Source: Jacaranda mimosifolia (lineage: Eukaryota; Streptophyta; Magnoliopsida; Lamiales; Bignoniaceae). Taken from it: a DNA stretch of 64,000 nt. Positions 58,170 through 64,000 of this stretch are shown piece after piece; positions within the stretch are counted from its first letter, which is position 1; the number at the start of each line of letters is the position of its first letter. The notes below the pieces were generated by a model. That model had not been told where the DNA came from, did not search any database, and saw nothing but the letters and a program-made list of their open reading frames with translations. The position numbers and the translations under genes are program-made. Where the stretch lies: contig CM032131.1 in NCBI GenBank assembly GCA_018894105.1, positions 20,627,578 through 20,691,577 on the forward strand, in the 5' to 3' direction.

Positions 58170-59560
58170 ACATAGAATTTCTTTAAGTTGACAGCGTTCC
58201 AAGGTCACGGGAGCTCATTGTCGTTCATATTGGCTAGTCAGTAGGCGTTGTGCTTCGCTACATTGACTACTGAGTATGGCCCTTCCCATTTAGGGTCAAG
58301 CTTCCCAACATTCTTGGACACCTCAAATTTTTTTAGGAAGAGATCTCCCACTTTGAAGTTTCGCAGTCGGACTCCCTTATTATAATATTTTTCCATTTTG
58401 GACCTGTATCTTTGCCTTGGACCGTAAGCTTGTTGTCGTAGCTCATCGATGGTCTCGAGGTCAAGTTCCCTTTCCCAGGCATTTGTGATCGGAGTTAAAA
58501 TGGATCACCCGAGTGGTGTGTTGTATCAATTTAGTTGGGATCACTGTTTCCAAGCCGTAGACCAAACTATAAGAGTTGTGACATGTTGCTGTTTGTTGGG
58601 TTGTCCTGTACGCCCATAGTACACTAGGGAGGTCATCTGCCCAGGTTGCTTCGGTTTCTGTTATCTTTGCTTTAAGGTGATCGAGTACAGTCTTGTTCGT
58701 TACTTTGGTTTGGCCATTAGCTTGGGGATTCCCTATCGAGGTGAAGTGCTGGCAAATACCTAGGCTTTCGCACCAATTTCTAGTACTTCTGCTTTGGAAT
58801 TACGTGTCGTTATTTGATATGAGGACTTTAGGGAGGTCGAAGCGGCATATGATATTTTCCATATGAAGCTCTTAATAGCTGCGTCGGTTATCTTAAGGAC
58901 TGTTTCGGCCTCAACCCACTTGGTAAAATATTCAACTGCCATGATGATGAATTTCCTTTGGCCTGTCATTTTTGGGAGAAAACTAATGATGTCAATTTCC
59001 CACTGGTTAAACGACCAAGTGACTTGCACATTTACCATTGTTGTTGCAAGTTGGTGCAGTATGTTCGAATGAACTTGGCAAGATGGGCATCTTTTGGTGA
59101 AATCAACGGCTTTCTGCAGCAAAGTGGGCCAGAAATATCCATATCGGGTGATCTTGTGGGCCAGGGTTCGTCCGCCAGAGTGGTTACCACAAATACCCGT
59201 GTGGACTTCATGCAAAACCTCGCCCACCTAGTAAAGATTTAAACATCTCAATGGTGGGCTGAAAATTGACCTCCTATACAGTTGTCCATGCTCGTTGAGG
59301 GCGAATTTGGCTACTTGGTTCATGAGCCGACGAGCCTCGCCCTTATTGTCAGCGACTATCCCTTGTCTTAGGTAGAGCTTTATTGCGTCTTGCCAAGAGG
59401 GGTGCGTTTCCTCGACACTCCCAACCAAATCCTGGTCGAAGCAACTTATGGTCAGTTTGTGTGCTACCATGAATGTAATCGTTATATCTCTAGTCCCTTT
59501 GGTCGAGCTGGCAAACTTAGATAGGGCGTCTGCCTGCTCGTTTTCTAATCGAGGTACTTA
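58170..59560 (-). pseudogene. Integrase of the Tat element, degenerate
   Basis: The zinc-binding part lies in 59227-59060: VLHEVHTGICGNHSGGRT, ITRYGYFWPTLLQKAV and RCPSCQVHSN give the HHCC pattern. The core starts with SFNQWEIDIISFLP, then FTKWVEAETV. The C-terminal part near 58330-58180 reads KKI, stop, GVQECWEA in one frame and WEGPYSVVNV, NDNELP, WNAVNLKKFYV nearby, the usual Tat pol ending. It is interrupted by frame changes near 58850 and several stops. Confidence 0.8.
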
Positions 59561-60374
59561 GTTCAGAGTGAACTTCTTGAATTGTTGACATAACCTTTTC
59601 ACCTCGGCCAACTACTTGGTCATTGTAGCTTCTTTAGCCTCAAAATTCCCTTCCACTTGCTAGGAAACTCGCTGAGAATTTTTGTGATGGCCGCAAGCTG
59701 CTCGACTCCCCGGTCCACTACTATCCTCATGCCCATGAGGAGGGCCCCATACTCGGCCTCATTGTTCATCACTGAGTAGTCGAGCCTGATAGCAAAATCG
59801 TACTCTTCTACGAGCGGAGTAACACTCCTATTCCCCCTCTTGAGGAGGTTGCCGATCCGTCGACATATAGATTCCAATTGAACGAGCTGTGGTCGGCCTG
59901 TTTTGGAAGGTTGAATGTTTCAGCGACGAAATCTGCCAGCACCTGTGCTTTTATAGCTGTGCGTGGTTGGAAAGCGATGTCGAGCTCACCTAGCTCAATC
60001 GCTTACTTGGTTAATCGTCTCGATAAGTCTAGTTTGGATAGTACCTATTTTAGTGGCTGGTTTGTCAACACTATGATGGAATGTGATTAGAAATATGGCC
60101 TCAACTTCCTAGCTGCCGTGACCAGAACTGAGTTGATTAAGGCCGACGACACTGCTAAATACAGGTGTAGAACTTCTCCCACGTTGGGTTTGGCTAGCAT
60201 GGGCATTGAGGAGAGATACTGTTTCAGATCAATCAAGGCTTGGCCGTACTGCTTCGACCATTGGAACCTTGACTTTTTGGTGTTTCTGCGGATTTTGAAG
60301 AAAGGTAAGCTCTTGTCGGCTAAAGGGGCTATGAACCTCCCCAGGGCAATGATCCGTCCGACCAGTCGCTGCAC
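59561..60374 (-). pseudogene. RT connection, RNase H and additional (second) RNase H of the Tat element
   Basis: 60374-60087 reads GRIIALGRFIAPLADKSLP, FQWSKQYGQALIDLKQYL and LHLYLAVSSALINSVLV: the RT thumb and RNase H start. 59877-59620 reads YDFAIRLDYSVMNNEAEY and GALLMGMRIVVDRGVEQL, the archaeal-type RNase H core that is a hallmark of Tat elements. Stops separate the pieces. Confidence 0.8.
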
Positions 60375-60413
60375 ATCTCTAACTGTTCAAAGGGGCTCAA
60401 TGTCCAAAGTTGC

Positions 60414-61384
60414 TTAAATTTTTTGAGGGTTCGCTTCGATACCCCTTTGGCTGACCATGTACCCCAAGAATTTGCCTCCCCGAACCCCAAAAGTACAGTT
60501 GTTAAGGTTAAGTTTCATGCCAAATGTGTGAAGTATGGAAAATGTGTGCTCGAGGTCGATTATATGTTTTTCTGCTTGGTCTGTTTTAACAATCATATCG
60601 TCGACATACACTTCCATTGGTTTTTTGATCTCATTTTTAAACATGAAGTTTACCAATCTCTGGTAAGTTGCCCTTGTATTTTTTAGCCTGAAAGGCATAA
60701 CAAGGAAATAGTAGACTCTATTGGGTACGACAAAAAATATCTTATCTCTGTCCTCGGGCGCCATGAATATTTGGTAGTACCCTTGGAACGCATCCATCAT
60801 ACTTAGCAATTCACAACCGATAGTAGAATCTACTAGTAGGTCTATTCGAGGCAGAGGTAAGAATCTTTAGGGCAAGCTTTATTCAGATCAGTGAAATCGT
60901 TACACATACGCTGCTGTCCCTCATTTTTGGGGACCAAGAATACATTATAAAGCCAACTAAGATATTGAATTTCTACAATATACCCTGTTTCTAATAGCTT
61001 GATGACTTTCTCTTCGATAATCTGGGTCCTTTCAGCATTGAACATCTTGGTCTTTTGCTTCAACGGTTTATATGAAGGGTCCACATTGAGGCGGTGGATG
61101 ATGACGCTGGGGTCGATTCCTTGCAAATTGAAAGCTTTCCAAGTGAATACATCAATGTTTTTGTGAAGGAAATCGACCATAAGGCATTCCATGTGCTGGC
61201 CCATATCGTTGTCAATCTGAGTGGTCTTGTTAGGGTTTCCTGGCTCAAACTCAATGGCCTTGAACTCGCCAACGAGTTCGAGCCTGGTATCTTTGAGTTT
61301 GCGCTTCTTGACCTGCTGTCCCTTCTTAGGTTCCGCTACTGGGGCGTCCCCCGAGGGATTCGGTTTGGGTCTAGTCTTCTGCAC
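60414..61384 (-). pseudogene. Reverse transcriptase of the Tat element
   Basis: 61384-60842 reads EFKAIEFEPGNPNKTTQI, DVFTWKAFNLQGIDPSVI, VFLVPKNEGQQRMCNDF and TDLNKACPKDSYLCLE, then a stop. 60809-60414 continues with MMDAFQGYYQIFMAPEDRD, FFVVPNRVYYFLVMPF and YVDDMIVKTDQAEKHI. The YVDD active-site motif is intact at about 60608-60597, in contrast to the Tekay copy. Confidence 0.88.
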
Positions 61385-61399
61385 AGTGGCTTCGATCGA

Positions 61400-61980
61400 A
61401 ATAGTATAGCATCATCAGGCTTCTTTGACGTTGCACAAGAGTTCCTCGATGCCTGCAGAGGTTGGGAACTTGACCTTCATATGGTAGGTCGAAATTACAA
61501 CACGAAAATCATTCAAGGTTGGTCGTCCAATAATGATATTATATGCGAAAGGTTTGTCGACGACCAGGTAGCTAATCATAAGGGTTCTTCTCCTCAGTCT
61601 TTTCCGAATGATGTGGAGAGGTTGATGGATCCTTCGGGTATGATTTATGTTCCGCCAAACCCAAACAACGGGGTCCTAACGGGCACAAACTTGAGTTTTT
61701 CTAGTTTCATCCTTTGAAGGGTCGATAAGAATATGATGTTTGCGAAGGTGCCATTGTCGACCAGTATTTTTCTTACCTCAAAGTTTGTAATTTCCATATA
61801 TATGAACAAGGGGCAGTCTAGGTTGTTGTCCGCTCCTGGAACCTTGATATGTGAAAGGTCATCGTCTGAAAGAAATTGGTTCTGCGCTAATGGACAACTG
61901 GAAGACTATTTCGATCGGAGAGGATTTGGTCGACTTTAACCTGCGTGGTTCTGCCTCCTGGCCGATTTGGAGTACCCCTC
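61400..61980 (-). pseudogene. Aspartic protease region of the Tat element
   Basis: On the minus strand EVRKILVDNGTFANIIF, then LVPVRTPLFGFGGT-like sequence (read FVPVRTPLFGFGG) and IIPEGSINL, at about 61810-61610. The VDNG motif stands where the catalytic D-[ST/N]-G lies in Tat proteases. A stop follows GFGGT. Confidence 0.7.
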
Positions 61981-63655
61981 CTATGGGGCCTCTGCGATGG
62001 TGTCGATGACCCCTCTGATTGGTGGGCAGGGATCATAGGTGGGTTTCTTTTCTTTGTCTTCCTTCCTCGGGCTGGCCGACCATTCTCTTTGGGGAGTCTG
62101 GTCGGTCGCCCTTGGCTCATGTCTAGCACTTTCATTAACAAACTTCTTGAGATGACCTTGCCTGATCAGCGTCTCGATTTTATCGTAAAGGTTGAAGCAG
62201 TCCTCCGTGTCATGCCTTTTTTGCCGATGGAAATGACAATACTTTTTAGACCTCTTCATCGCTTTAGTCTTCTTCAGTTTCTTGGGTCTCTTCAAGAGGT
62301 TGTCTTGTTCGATGGCGAATAGCACCTTTTTCCTTGGGAGGTTGAGGGGCATGTAATCATGGAAACATTTGATGGGAGACCGACAACTATCCTTCTGCTG
62401 GCGATCGTCTTTCTCATTCGCCTTTCTTTTCTCTACCTTTGAGTTACCATATTTCAACTTGTTTATATCTTTTTGTGTCATATACCTCTCCGCGAGGTCG
62501 AGCAACTCTTCCATTGATTTATGACTTTCCCTGACCAGAATATTGGTGCACTCCTTGTGCCGGAGGCCCAGAAAGAGCAAATCGATCAGGAACTCAATTC
62601 GCAGACTATCAATTTTTAGGACTTCAGTGTTGAATCTAGTGAAAAATTAGAGACTCCTACTCTATTTGCTTGTCTGTATCCAGGTGAGTGTGGGGGAGCT
62701 TCATTTTTCTCCGACTAATGAACCAGTGCATGAACTTATCACACAGCTAATCATACGAGTAAATTGACGCCGACTCTAGTTTTATGAACCAATCCAACGT
62801 GATGCCCAAGAGAGTAGTCACTAGCATCTTTGCATGAATGTATTCATTGTGGTCATGTAGCTGCATCATATGCTCGAACTGGAGGAGATGCTCGTTAGGG
62901 TCCGATGAGCCATCGTATCGAGGCAGACCTATCAGGACCTTGGAGTCGATAGCTATTCGCTCATCATCAATGTCCTGAATGAAGGCGATTCTCTCTCGCA
63001 TTGAGACCATGGAGCGCCCTCCTAGTAGGGATTTCTATCAGTGTTCCTCATCAAGATCTCCTCGAGTCTTCTATTCAACTATTGTACCTAGTGGCAAACT
63101 TTTTCCCACTCTTCCCTGTAGGCCTGGGTGACGTTTCTATTCAACGGGGGCTTGGCGCGTTCGACCCTATCGCACTGTGGGGCTCGATTGGGTTGAATGC
63201 CATGATCTATAGAGTCCGCGACCTCTTCTCAGAGGTTTAGTTGCAGCTCTTCTCGCGGGAAACGTCCAGGGCTGATGTCGCGTCGTGGTGGGGGTCACCT
63301 GGTCTCTTTGCGACCACTCTCATCCCTAACAGGCTTTCTTCTTACCGAGAAGGCTGGGGTGTAGCACTAGCTACTGGTCTGGGTTAGGGGGTGTGGCGAT
63401 TTAGGGCGGTCGAAAGTTGTGCGAAAATCTGAGTAGATATCTGCTCACTGATAAGCTGCATCAACTGTGGCATGGTCAGGGTGACCACCTAATCGGGTTG
63501 GGCGCTAAGCCCAGTCGCGTCTGGCTCTACCGCATGTGTTCCTTCGTGGCTGTGGGGAGGAGGTGTTGGCGATCTCCTATTTTTCTCTCGTTCCGAGGCA
63601 GCTCACTTGGTGTTCACTATTTTTCTATTTCGATTGCAAGCTCAGGGCTTCCTAC
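61981..63655 (-). pseudogene. gag of the Tat element
   Basis: The N-terminal part (63655-63010) is broken, with FPREELQLNL and EEVADSIDHGIQPN recognisable. 63010-62747 is open: MRERIAFIQDIDDERI, VLIGLPRYDGSSDPNEHL, LGITLDWFIKLESASIYSYD. 62580-61981 is open: FLGLRHKECTNILVRESH, MEELLDLAERYM, and the knuckle CHFHRQKRHDTEDCFNLYD (C-x2-H-x5-H-x4-C) followed by IETLIRQGHLKKFV. A stop-bearing stretch near 62600-62740 separates the open parts. Confidence 0.85.
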
Positions 63656-63668
63656 AGACGATGCCAAA
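63648..63668 (-). other. Primer-binding site of the Tat element
   Basis: On the minus strand it reads TTTGGCATCGTCTGTAGGAA directly after the LTR CATCA. It resembles the TTGGCGCCGTCTGTGGG leader found in Tat elements, with two CpG-type changes. The priming tRNA is not assigned. Confidence 0.65.
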
Positions 63669-64000
63669 TGATGAGGGTTCAAATTATTTTCTAAGTTGAT
63701 TGGGTAGGGATCAATCCTATCGACCTGAGTCTGGTCGATCTCGCTACTTTTTGGAGGTTTGGAAATGAGTCCTGCAATCACAAGCAAACATCAGGCTTGC
63801 CGAGGAGGTCCTCGTCTAAGGCGCTCCAACGCTCAAGTTAGTGTTTTGGTCGAACAGAAAACTCGACCAGCAGAATGAAGGCTCGTGAAAGAATAATGGC
63901 ATACCTTTCTGAAGGCTGCGGATGAGATATTTATAGCCTTTCCCGTGTAGTTGATATGTCCACGATGCCCATAGGGCGCCCGAGAGGATTCTTGTCCTTG
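63669..64000 (-). repeat. 5' LTR of the Tat element, truncated by the window
   Basis: 332 bp visible, aligned to 53968-54299. The minus-strand TATA box TATAAATA is at 63935-63928. Confidence 0.85.

Larger units (their letters stand above)
53968..64000 (-). mobile_element. Ty3/gypsy Tat-lineage retrotransposon, minus strand, cut by window end
   Basis: The 3' LTR is at 53968-54749 and the 5' LTR starts at 63669 and leaves the window. Between them, on the minus strand, lie PBS, gag, protease, RT, RNase H, an additional RNase H and integrase. A gene on the opposite strand lies between pol and the 3' LTR. A second RNase H, a CHFH zinc knuckle and opposite-strand extra genes are known traits of Tat elements. 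LTR identity over the visible 330 bp is roughly 85-88% by eye, mostly transitions, so it is an old insertion. Confidence 0.88.

Noticed and set aside
61094..61717. 207-codon plus-strand frame opposite the Tat pol
   Set aside because: The minus strand encodes recognisable protease and RT segments here; the plus frame has no domain. Unlike 55134-57513 it lacks splice sites and a promoter.
1..64000. CRISPR array, bacterial operon or phage region
   Set aside because: Repeats are tandem or terminal transposon repeats without uniform spacers, and all recognised proteins are plant or plant-transposon types.

Overview
This window is nuclear DNA of a flowering plant, most likely a eudicot. It is strongly AT-rich, has one plausible intact plant gene, and is otherwise filled with plant-type transposable elements: Mutator-like, hAT, PIF/Harbinger MITEs, and Ty3 chromovirus and Tat-lineage LTR elements. 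The species cannot be named from the sequence. I saw no bacterial-style operon, CRISPR array, rRNA or convincing functional tRNA gene.

Layout. About 0.9-4.2 kb holds a tRNA-like SINE remnant, a solo LTR with a perfect 5-bp target duplication, and a non-autonomous hAT element. From 4.88 to 11.20 kb lies a Mutator-like element (MULE) with 260-bp terminal inverted repeats. It carries a degenerate mudrA-type transposase on the minus strand and, converging on it, a GRF zinc-finger/coiled-coil/membrane-tail ORF on the plus strand. The regions around it (4.4-4.5, 12.6-13.0 and 18.8-20.9 kb) hold fragments of five unrelated host genes, several still with introns: DRT111/SPF45, SNF7/VPS32, NECAP, an ACBP4-like kelch gene (two copies) and a NIGT1/HHO GARP factor. 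This looks like a gene-capture patchwork.

The only gene that looks functional is a single-exon AP2/ERF factor of the DREB A-6 (RAP2.4-like) type at 24.3-25.3 kb on the minus strand. It has a long leader, a TATA box near 26.0 kb and DRE-core motifs near 27.4 kb. From 27.7 to 30.5 kb are Tourist-like MITEs, including one inserted into the terminal repeat of a relative, and a GC-rich patch with two G-boxes.

From 33.5 to 44.35 kb is a complete but inactivated Tekay/Del-type chromovirus, with an additional coiled-coil ORF before gag. It is followed closely by a related solo LTR (44.6-47.3 kb, perfect TSD) and an hAT element (47.3-48.0 kb, perfect 8-bp TSD). From 49.5 to 53.6 kb are more MITEs, short tandem duplications and a 1.6-kb PIF/Harbinger-like element. 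From 53.97 kb to the window end is a Tat-lineage retrotransposon on the minus strand, its 5' LTR cut by the window edge. Between pol and the 3' LTR it carries a spliced gene on the opposite strand with its own TATA box, and an 88-bp tandem repeat.

No single host pathway emerges. The main points of interest are accessory genes carried by transposons (the GRF ORF in the MULE, the antisense gene in the Tat element, the pre-gag ORF in the chromovirus) and the captured gene fragments.
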